Positions 40,355-46,679 of a DNA stretch of 46,679 bases are shown in pieces. Numbering within the stretch: the first letter of the stretch is position 1; every line of letters starts with the position of its first letter. This stretch comes from a bacterium. GTDB taxonomy: Bacteria; Krumholzibacteriota; Krumholzibacteriia; LZORAL124-64-63. The stretch covers positions 1-46,679 of the forward strand of contig JAGRNP010000019.1 in NCBI GenBank assembly GCA_020440705.1, read 5' to 3'. Made by a program: the position numbers and the translations under genes. Below the pieces are notes generated by a model, which was given only the letters and a program-made list of their open reading frames with translations, made no database searches and had not been told where the DNA came from.

Positions 40355-42214
40355 TCACCCCTCCGCGGTCACGGTCTCGGGCACCTCCTTTCCGGTGCCG
40401 GTCGCGGCCGGCAGGGGGTGGAAGTGCAGTTCGGCCCGGAAGCCCCGCGCCAGGATCCGGTCCAGGTCGACCGGGCCGTTGAAGGCGATCGCCGCGGGGA
40501 TGTTCCACTTGCGCTTGAAAACATCCCACTGTTTGTGGATCTGCGCCACATAATCCACGCCGGCCGCCGCGAAGCTGCGGCTGCCGAAGTGGTGCACGAA
40601 GCAGTCGCGGGCGATCAGGCACTCGTAGCCGGCCAGATGCGCCCGCAGGCAGTAGTCGTTGTCCTCGTAGTTGCCGATGCCGAAGACCTCGTCCAGCCCG
40701 CCGATGCGCGCGAGCAGCTCGCGCTTGATGAGCAGGCAGAAGCCGGTCAGCCGCAGGGTGCGGTCGACCCGTCCGGCCTCGTCGCGGGCGTGCGCGGCCG
40801 CGAACGCGTCGAGGCCCGCGACGTCGTCCAGGTCGCCCGTGCGGTAGCCCACCGTGCTGAGCCGCTGCAGGCCCGAGATCTCGTTGGTCACGGCGCCCAC
40901 GAGCCCGGCCCGCGGATGGCGCTCGGCCGCGCGCACGAGCCGCTCGAGCCAGCCCGCGGTCACGATCGTGTCGCTGTTCAGCAGCACCAGGTGGCGGCCG
41001 GATGCGGCGGCCAGACCCAGGTTGTTGCCGCCGGCGAAGCCCAGGTTGGTCGCGCTGCGGATCACGCGCACGCGCGCGTGGCGCCCGGCCAGCCCGGCCA
41101 GCAGGTCGGCCGTGCCGTCGGTGCTGCCGTTGTCGACGAAGATCAGCTCATGCCGGGGATCGGTGTGGCGCAGCAGCGACGCGGCGCAGCGCTCGGTGTA
41201 GGCCGCCGCGTTGTGGCACAGCACCACCACCGACGCGCGGATGTCCGCCACGTCGGCCGCGTTCGCCGCCGAGCGGTCCGGGTGCAGGCGCCCCGTGTAG
41301 GTGTTCGCCGGGAACGCGATCAGCGGTTCGCGCCAGGGCCGGATCGCCCCGTGCTCCACCGGGGCCACGCGCCCGTCGGCGCTGATGGTGAAGTCGGGCC
41401 GGATGCGCCCGAGCCAGTTGGCCGAGATCAGCGCCTGGTCGTCGGCCGCGGTGCGCCGCGCCAGGACCGGATCCTCGGGCGCCTCGACCTCCGACACGCG
41501 CAGCCGGGTCATGATGCTCTCGTGGCGGTACACGCGGGTCCAGCCGCGCTCGCCCAGACGCAGGGAGAGATCGAGCCCCGCGGGCTCGGCCTCGGCCATG
41601 GGCTTGGGCCGGCTGAACTCCCGCCCGAGACCGTCGTCGAAACCGCCCACGGCGAAGAACGCGCTCGCCCGCACCATCAGGGCCTCGCCGGCCAGACCCT
41701 GCACGCTGAGGGGGCGGGTCGAGCCGGGCGCCTCGGCCCGCTGTCCCGCGTGGATGGCGCGCCCGGTCAGGCGCGGGCCGTGCTCGGTGGCCGTCTCCAG
41801 CACGGCCAGTCCGGCGTGGTCGATGAGGCCGTCCGGCAGGATGATCTTCCCCGCCACCGCACCCGCCAGCGGGTCCCGCTCCAGGGTCGCCAGCAGGGCT
41901 TCGGACCAGTGCGGGCCGACCACCACGCCCGGGTCCAGGAACATCAGGTATTTCCCCCGCGCCAGGCCCGCGCCGCTGTTCCGCGCCGCGGTGCGGCCGG
42001 GATTGCGGTCGAGGCTGACCAGGCGCAGTTCACCCTTTTCCGCTTGGTTGGCCAGGAACTGGCCGGAGTCGTCGTCCGACCCGCAGTCGACGACGATGAT
42101 CTCGCAGGGAACGGCAGGGGGTTGGTCGCGCAGCGTCAGCAGCGTGAACTTCAAGCTGTTCAATTGGTTGCGTGCGGCGATGACGATCGAGAGGATCGTT
42201 CCGGCGTCGGTCAT
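40355..42214 (-). CDS. Glycosyltransferase with two GT-A (family 2) domains
   Basis: 619 aa. Domain one opens SIVIAARNQLNSLKFTL and holds FLDPG in place of the usual DxD, so it may be weak or inactive. Domain two starts near 330 (SVVVLCHNAAAYTERC), has FVDNGSTDGT, NLGFAGGNNLGL and LLNSDT, the typical GT2 metal and sugar-nucleotide block, and ends with YEDNDYCLRAHLAGY, the acceptor-side ED motif. It likely adds sugars to a surface polysaccharide or glycoprotein. ATG 42214 follows GGGAGA. It overlaps the lipoprotein gene start region downstream. Divergent from the lipoprotein at 42405. Confidence 0.9.
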   Translation of the reverse strand: MTDAGTILSIVIAARNQLNSLKFTLLTLRDQPPAVPCEIIVVDCGSDDDSGQFLANQAEKGELRLVSLDRNPGRTAARNSGAGLARGKYLMFLDPGVVVGPHWSEALLATLERDPLAGAVAGKIILPDGLIDHAGLAVLETATEHGPRLTGRAIHAGQRAEAPGSTRPLSVQGLAGEALMVRASAFFAVGGFDDGLGREFSRPKPMAEAEPAGLDLSLRLGERGWTRVYRHESIMTRLRVSEVEAPEDPVLARRTAADDQALISANWLGRIRPDFTISADGRVAPVEHGAIRPWREPLIAFPANTYTGRLHPDRSAANAADVADIRASVVVLCHNAAAYTERCAASLLRHTDPRHELIFVDNGSTDGTADLLAGLAGRHARVRVIRSATNLGFAGGNNLGLAAASGRHLVLLNSDTIVTAGWLERLVRAAERHPRAGLVGAVTNEISGLQRLSTVGYRTGDLDDVAGLDAFAAAHARDEAGRVDRTLRLTGFCLLIKRELLARIGGLDEVFGIGNYEDNDYCLRAHLAGYECLIARDCFVHHFGSRSFAAAGVDYVAQIHKQWDVFKRKWNIPAAIAFNGPVDLDRILARGFRAELHFHPLPAATGTGKEVPETVTAEG

Positions 42215-42404
42215 GGCTCATCTCCCGGGCCCAGGGGGAACAAGACGGTTGGATCCGGGAAATCTGTAGCAATTCGCGGGCCGGGCCGGGAGTGATCTTT
42301 CGCCGGGCCGGCGCCCGGCCGGGATGGACTTCTCTGTTCAAAATCGCTACCCTTGATCGGTCAGCGGCGGCCGTCCGGGCCACCGCCAGCCAAGGGGGAT
42401 TCCC

Positions 42405-43385
42405 ATGACCCGCACGCGCACCTTCACGGCCCTCGCCGCCCTGACCCTGGCCCTCGCGCTCGGCGCCTGCAAGGACGACGGCCACCCCAGCGCCTGTTCC
42501 GGCAACACGCCCACCCCGCCCCTCGTCTCCGCCTGGCCGCACGAGGACGGCCGGACCTGGAGCTACGACTTCATCTCCCTGTCGCGTGTCGACACCAACG
42601 CCACCCTCGTGGGCCCCGGCGAGACGATCCTGCCCCCCATGTCGTGGCTGCACGACCGCCTCGAGGAGCCCTTCGTCGCCGGCGACGGCGACACGCTGCG
42701 GGGCCGGTACGGCCTGACCTTCGACGGCGAGATGACCACCGACTCCGGCGTCACGACCCAGTACCTGCACGAGGAGATGCTGGTCGAGGAGCGCCCCGGA
42801 CCCGCCGACGACGTCGACCCGCTGCTGGTCCTCCTGGCGCGCACGCGCCCGGACCTGCGTGATCGCCTGCCCGCCGCGGCGCTGGCCGCCGCCAAGTCCA
42901 CGGCCGACGGATTCGCGCGGATCTCCGGCCCGCTGCTCCTGCACGGCTATGCGTTCGCCTGGGAGGACTCGGGCTACTACGGCTACGGCGACATCTCGAC
43001 CCACCACAGCTGGGTCTTCATGGAGCGCGATCTCGAGGTGGGCACCGAGTTCTCCCTGCAGCTCGTGCCCGAACTGGCCGACGACATCTTCCTGTACGGT
43101 CGGGTCTGGTCGCGCGGGCCGGTCTCCGGCCTCGGCGAAACCCGCTGCGACGCCGTCGAGGTGATGTACGTGATCGATCTGGGCGAGCAGTTCGCGGTCG
43201 ACGAGAACGCGGCCCTGGAGGGCGTGTTCCGCGGCTACGTCTACGGGGTGAATGTGTTCGTGCCCGGCGTGGGCCCGGTCTACAGCCAGGAGCGGAACCA
43301 CGCCCTTTTCCAGACGGCGTACAACCCCACCGGGACCGAGGTCTTCGAGGCCGTCTTCGAACTGACCTACCGCGGGAGCGACTGA
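42405..43385 (+). CDS. Lipoprotein, unknown function
   Basis: 326 aa. Signal and lipobox TLALALGAC (Cys near 23), then a polar start (KDDGHPSAC) with a second cysteine. The rest is mixed and aromatic-rich (SYDFISL, YAFAWEDSGYYGYGD) with no recognised domain; the last stretch VFEAVFELTYRGSD is beta-like. AAGGGGGA precedes ATG 42405. A TACCCT -10-like element lies about 60 bases upstream. It is followed by a strong hairpin terminator. Confidence 0.8.
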   Translation: MTRTRTFTALAALTLALALGACKDDGHPSACSGNTPTPPLVSAWPHEDGRTWSYDFISLSRVDTNATLVGPGETILPPMSWLHDRLEEPFVAGDGDTLRGRYGLTFDGEMTTDSGVTTQYLHEEMLVEERPGPADDVDPLLVLLARTRPDLRDRLPAAALAAAKSTADGFARISGPLLLHGYAFAWEDSGYYGYGDISTHHSWVFMERDLEVGTEFSLQLVPELADDIFLYGRVWSRGPVSGLGETRCDAVEVMYVIDLGEQFAVDENAALEGVFRGYVYGVNVFVPGVGPVYSQERNHALFQTAYNPTGTEVFEAVFELTYRGSD

Positions 43386-43396
43386 GGCCGCCCGGG

Positions 43397-43428
43397 CTCC
43401 GGACACGAAGCGCTCCGGACACGAAGCG
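43397..43428. repeat. 16-bp tandem duplication
   Basis: CTCCGGACACGAAGCG occurs twice without a gap (43397-43412 and 43413-43428), between the lipoprotein stop and its terminator. The second copy runs into the terminator stem. Confidence 0.85.
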
Positions 43429-43454
43429 CCCCGGACCTCGGCCCGGGGCGCTTC
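43423..43454 (+). terminator. Hairpin terminator between the lipoprotein gene and acs
   Basis: GAAGCGCCCCGG (43423-43434) pairs with CCGGGGCGCTTC (43443-43454), followed by TTT. It lies in the gap between convergent genes and is nearly symmetric, so it can serve both. Confidence 0.85.
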
Positions 43455-43481
43455 TTTGCCATTCCGCTCGTCCGGGCCGGC

Positions 43482-45431
43482 CTACAGCGCCTTGTGCCCC
43501 TCGATCAGCTTCTCGACCACCGACGGATCGGCCAGCGTCGTCACGTCGCCGAGGCCCTCGTACTCGCCCGCGGCGATCTTGCGCAGGATGCGGCGCATGA
43601 TCTTGCCCGAGCGGGTCTTGGGCAGGCCCGGCACGATCATGATCTGGTCGGGCGTCGCGATGGGCCCGATCACGTGGCGCACCTGCTCCTTCAGCGCGCC
43701 CACCAGCTCGTGGGGCTCGCCGGCGTCGGCCGTGCAGATGACGTAGGCGAAGATGCCCTGGCCCTTGATCTCGTGGGGGAAGCCCACCACGGCGGCCTCG
43801 GCCACCGACTCGTGCGCCACCAGCGCCGACTCGACCTCGGCCGTGCCCATGCGGTGACCCGAGACGTTGATCACGTCGTCGACGCGACCGGTGATCCAGT
43901 AGTAGCCGTCCTCGTCGCGGCGACAGCCGTCGCCCGTGAAGTAGTAGCCCGGGTACTGGCTGAAGTAGGTCTCGTAGAATCGGTGGTGGTCGCCCCACAC
44001 CGTGCGGGCCTGACCGGGCCAGGTGCGCTCGATGCACAGGTTCCCCTGCACGTCGTTGCCCTCGATGATCTTCCCGTCCGGATCCATCAGCAGCGGCTTG
44101 ACGCCGAAGAACGGCAGCGTGGCCGAGCCCGGCTTGAGCGGCGTGACGCCCGGCAGCGGCGTGATGAGGATGCCGCCCGTCTCGGTCTGCCACCAGGTGT
44201 CGACGATGCAGCACTTCCCGTTGCCGACCTTCTCGAAGTACCACTTCCAGGTCTCGGGATTGATGGGCTCGCCCACGGTGCCGAGCACCTTCAGGGAGTC
44301 GCGCCGGCTCTTGGCCAGGAAGCTGTCGCCCTCGCGCGCGATGGCCCGGATCGCCGTCGGCGCCGTGTAGAAGATGTTCACCTTCAGGTCGTCGACGATC
44401 TCCCAGTAGCGGCCGGCGTCGGGATACGTGGGGATCGACTCGAACATCACCGTGGTCGCGCCGTTGGCCAGCGGCCCGTAGACGATGTAGCTGTGGCCCG
44501 TGATCCAGCCGATGTCCGCGGCGCAGAAGTACACGTCGCCCGGCCGGTAGTTGAAGACCATGCGGTGGGTCATGGCCGCGTACACCATGTAGCCGCCCGT
44601 GGTGTGCATGACACCCTTGGGCTTGCCGGTCGAGCCCGACGTGTAGAGGATGAAGAGCGGGTCCTCGGAACCCATCCACTCCACGGTGCAGGTCGAGCGC
44701 TGCTTCTTCATCTCCTCGTCGAGCCAGTAGTCCCGACCCGGCCGCATGGTCGACTCGGTGTCGGTGCGGCGGGCGACCAGGACGGTCTCCACCAGGTCGA
44801 GGCCGTCGATGGCGCGATCGACCGTGTCCTTCAGCTTGATCTTCTTGCCGCCGCGCAGCCCCTCGTTGGCCGTGATGACGACCTTGCAGCGCGCGTCGAG
44901 CACGCGGTCGCGGATGGCGTCGGCGCTGAAGCCGCCGAAGATGATCGAGTGGATGGCCCCGATGCGCGCGCAGGCCAGCATGGTGTAGGCCAGCTCGGGG
45001 ATCATCGGCATGTAGATGGCGATGCGGTCGCCCTTCCGGACGCCGTGGGCCTTCAGCACGTTGGCCACCTTGGCCACCTGGTGCTTCAGCTGCCGGTAGG
45101 TGATGGTCTCGTACTCGCCCGGCTCGTCCTTGGCCCAGATGATCGCGGGCTTGTCTCCCCGCTCCTCCAGATGCCGGTCGACACAGTTGTAGCAGGCGTT
45201 CGTGCGCCCGCCGTTGTACCAGCTGAAGTCGACGTTGTCGTAGTCGTGGTCGAAGACCATGCGCGGCTTCACGAACCAGCTGATCGACTCGGCCTGCTTG
45301 CCCCAGAAGGTTTCCGGATCGTCGAGCGACAGGCGGTAGAGCCGTTTGTACTCCTCCATGCTCCCCACGTGGGACGTGGCGGCCACGTCGGGATTGGGCC
45401 CGTAGACCTTCTTTTCGTTGTTCTCGGACAT
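43482..45431 (-). CDS. acs: Acetyl-CoA synthetase (AMP-forming)
   Basis: 649 aa, the usual length. It makes acetyl-CoA from acetate, ATP and CoA by way of acetyl-AMP. Blocks: [12 protein letters not shown] for ATP, the acetate-pocket region near [33 protein letters not shown], and [11 protein letters not shown] near the C-terminus with the catalytic lysine that acetylation controls. All are intact. ATG 45431 follows AGGAGG. The frame continues upstream to 45545 but lacks protein character. It is divergent from the GcvH-like gene, with a 400-bp structured gap between them. Confidence 0.96.
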   Translation of the reverse strand: MSENNEKKVYGPNPDVAATSHVGSMEEYKRLYRLSLDDPETFWGKQAESISWFVKPRMVFDHDYDNVDFSWYNGGRTNACYNCVDRHLEERGDKPAIIWAKDEPGEYETITYRQLKHQVAKVANVLKAHGVRKGDRIAIYMPMIPELAYTMLACARIGAIHSIIFGGFSADAIRDRVLDARCKVVITANEGLRGGKKIKLKDTVDRAIDGLDLVETVLVARRTDTESTMRPGRDYWLDEEMKKQRSTCTVEWMGSEDPLFILYTSGSTGKPKGVMHTTGGYMVYAAMTHRMVFNYRPGDVYFCAADIGWITGHSYIVYGPLANGATTVMFESIPTYPDAGRYWEIVDDLKVNIFYTAPTAIRAIAREGDSFLAKSRRDSLKVLGTVGEPINPETWKWYFEKVGNGKCCIVDTWWQTETGGILITPLPGVTPLKPGSATLPFFGVKPLLMDPDGKIIEGNDVQGNLCIERTWPGQARTVWGDHHRFYETYFSQYPGYYFTGDGCRRDEDGYYWITGRVDDVINVSGHRMGTAEVESALVAHESVAEAAVVGFPHEIKGQGIFAYVICTADAGEPHELVGALKEQVRHVIGPIATPDQIMIVPGLPKTRSGKIMRRILRKIAAGEYEGLGDVTTLADPSVVEKLIEGHKAL

Positions 45432-45546
45432 GGAGAGACCTCCTGGGAGGGGCTGGGGGATCGAGTCGTGTGCAGCCGTTAAGCCATACCATTTTTGGCC
45501 GCTCAGGACAAGGAAACACCTATTCAATTGCCATTGTCTGCGCACT

Positions 45547-45605
45547 TACGGAGGTCCGCAGACCGTAGAGGAACACCACATCGGGGTGTTGTGAAGCTCT
45601 ACGGT
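45547..45605. promoter_or_regulatory. Competing inverted repeats in the acs / GcvH-like gap
   Basis: ACCGTAGAG (45562-45570) pairs with CTCTACGGT (45597-45605), with an inner AACACC/GGTGTT stem. A second hairpin, GGTC-CGCA-GACC extended by TAC/GTA (45547-45567), uses the same bases, so the two cannot form together. Read leftward it lies in the acs leader; read rightward it lies about 135 bases before the sigma-54 promoter, a typical enhancer distance. Confidence 0.6.
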
Positions 45606-45740
45606 ACTAAGTCGCTGCTAGACAACAAGTTATTCTGAACCAGCGATTTCGCGTCCCCGAACCGTTGAACACCTCAACGGCGCGCGAACCGCGGAATATG
45701 CAAAACCTTGTAAAACAACAACTTAAAGGTGTTAGTTTTT

Positions 45741-45756
45741 TGGCATCACGAATGCA
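45741..45756 (+). promoter_or_regulatory. Sigma-54 (-24/-12) promoter of the GcvH-like gene
   Basis: TGGCATCACGAATGCA keeps GG (-24) and GC (-12) exactly 12 apart and matches the TGGCAY-N-TTGCA consensus at nearly every invariant base. A T-run precedes it. Transcription would start near 45768, 69 bases before ATG 45837. Confidence 0.75.
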
Positions 45757-45836
45757 ATAGAGAGGATGAGCGAACGGGGATCCTCCCCAGACCGATGCCA
45801 AGGCCTTCACCGGGCCGGAAACGAAAGGACAAAGCC

Positions 45837-46505
45837 ATGTCAGCCATCCTCGTCATCCTGATGGTCGTCGCCTTCTTCGCGATCGATGCCCTCAAACTGT
45901 ACATCAAGCGTCGCCGCGGCGAGACCCCGGCCGCCGAGCCCATCAAGACGTTCTCGGCCGTGCGCTTCCCCAAGGGCCTGTTCCTGGCCGACAACCACGC
46001 CTGGGCCCGCCTGACCGAGCTCGGCGAGCTGAAGGTGGGCATGGACGAGCTCCTGACCCAGGCCCTCGGCAAGGTCGACGAGGTCGAGGTCATGCCGGTC
46101 GGCACCTCGATCAGCAAGGGCGACACCCTGGCCGTGGTCACGCGCCTCGGCCACAAGTTCCAGGTCACCTCGCCGGTCGACGGCACCGTCGTCGCCGCCA
46201 ACGAGAGCGCCGAGAACAACCCCGAGACCGTGGGCCAGGACCCCTACGGCCGCGGCTGGCTGGCCACGGTGTGGCCGGTCGAGCACAACGAAGCCCTGCG
46301 CGACATGAAGGTCGGCGACAAGGCCGCCACCTGGCTGGGCCGCGAAGTGCAGCGGTTCACCGACTTCCTGACCGCCCGCACCAGCCCCGAGCTGGTCGGC
46401 GCCCTGGCCGCCGACGGCGCCCACCCTGTCATCGGGGCCGCCTGCAGCCTCGACGTCGAGGGCTGGCAGCTCTTCGAGACCGAGTTCGCGCGGATCCGGG
46501 ATTGA
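45837..46505 (+). CDS. Membrane-anchored GcvH-like (lipoyl-domain fold) protein without the usual lysine
   Basis: 222 aa. One N-terminal helix (ILVILMVVAFFAIDALKLY), then from 54 a clear glycine cleavage H-protein domain: HAWARL, LGKVDEVEVMPVGTSISKGD, SPVDGTVVAANE and NNPETVGQDPYGRGWL. At the lipoyl site, where H proteins have ESVKA, this has TRLGH with Gly105 in the lysine place and Lys107 two further on. A lipoyl group is thus unlikely at the normal position. A 70-residue helical tail is added. It is not a normal glycine cleavage subunit; a membrane redox or carrier role under sigma-54 control is inference. AAAGGAC precedes ATG 45837. Confidence 0.85.
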   Translation: MSAILVILMVVAFFAIDALKLYIKRRRGETPAAEPIKTFSAVRFPKGLFLADNHAWARLTELGELKVGMDELLTQALGKVDEVEVMPVGTSISKGDTLAVVTRLGHKFQVTSPVDGTVVAANESAENNPETVGQDPYGRGWLATVWPVEHNEALRDMKVGDKAATWLGREVQRFTDFLTARTSPELVGALAADGAHPVIGAACSLDVEGWQLFETEFARIRD

Positions 46506-46544
46506 CCCGACACACGCCCCGACGGGCGCAGACGATGACGAGGG

Positions 46545-46566
46545 AGGGGCCGGGAACGGCCCCTTT
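46545..46566 (+). terminator. Terminator after the GcvH-like gene
   Basis: GGGGCC (46546-46551) pairs with GGCCCC (46558-46563) around GGGAAC, with A-T and G-U extension into a short T-run. The 113 bases beyond it to the window edge show no gene. Confidence 0.75.
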
Positions 46567-46679
46567 CTCGTTGGGGGTGGACGGCACCGGGGCCCGGGGC
46601 CGAGGGGCGGAGCGTTCGTGCTCCGGCGCGACGGCGCCGTGCCGCGGCGGCGGGGCGCAGCAGCACGGCGGGGCGGCGG

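Noticed and set aside
43494-45482. 662-codon frame antisense to acs
   Set aside because: Antisense shadow of a well-supported enzyme.

Overview
The window is GC-rich bacterial DNA with densely packed genes. It shows no rRNA, tRNA or CRISPR array that I can recognise. Three secreted proteins end in FlgD-type Ig domains with the PNPFNP-like signature. The cbb3 oxidase has a fused CcoN-CcoO subunit. Kinase-linked ECF sigma factors and BNR or propeller secreted proteins are also present. Together these suggest an FCB-group or allied candidate phylum (Krumholzibacteriota- or Eisenbacteria-like). This is inference; no marker gene is present to fix the taxonomy.

Layout. (1) 1-7385 is core-like: an SGNH hydrolase running off the left edge, a TauE/SafE (DsbD_2) membrane protein, a small membrane protein, a 1088-aa BNR-repeat exported protein and, overlapping it by ATGA, a gamma-glutamyltransferase lipoprotein. 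(2) 7386-25661 looks like an accessory island with looser packing and visibly lower GC. It holds a TPR lipoprotein and a leftward cassette of small proteins around an ECF-like sigma / zinc-finger anti-sigma pair (10.4-15.8 kb). A Ser/Thr kinase with its own ECF sigma factor follows (16.2-19.3 kb). Next is a mosaic of IS91-type transposon ends (four fragments) that separate cargo: a small membrane protein, a HAD-like protein, a NADAR protein, a degenerate peptidase-like protein and an SRPBCC protein. (3) 25794-33428 is a complete cbb3 oxidase locus, ccoI-ccoS-ccoNO-ccoQ-ccoP-ccoG plus one small membrane gene. (4) 33455-43385 carries secreted and envelope proteins: three FlgD-Ig proteins, a SIMPL-domain protein, two lipoproteins and a double-domain glycosyltransferase. 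(5) 43482-46505 has acetyl-CoA synthetase (acs) divergent from a membrane-anchored GcvH-like protein behind a good sigma-54 promoter match.

How the parts work together. The cco genes encode, mature and assemble a high-affinity terminal oxidase; the TauE/SafE protein at 1108 is of a type often found with cco genes but sits 24 kb away. The part I consider most likely to be undescribed is the 10.4-15.8 kb cassette. Its sigma and anti-sigma genes are translationally coupled. They sit among a zinc-ribbon membrane protein, a PH-like membrane protein, a small exported two-cysteine protein, two multi-pass membrane proteins and two paralogous tiny basic proteins, one of which is split into two GTGA-overlapping frames. 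A 280-bp dispersed repeat lies directly upstream of, and runs into the first codons of, two small genes (12621 and 20916, leftward). It looks like a mobile or duplicated promoter/leader module linking the cassette to the IS91 cargo region.
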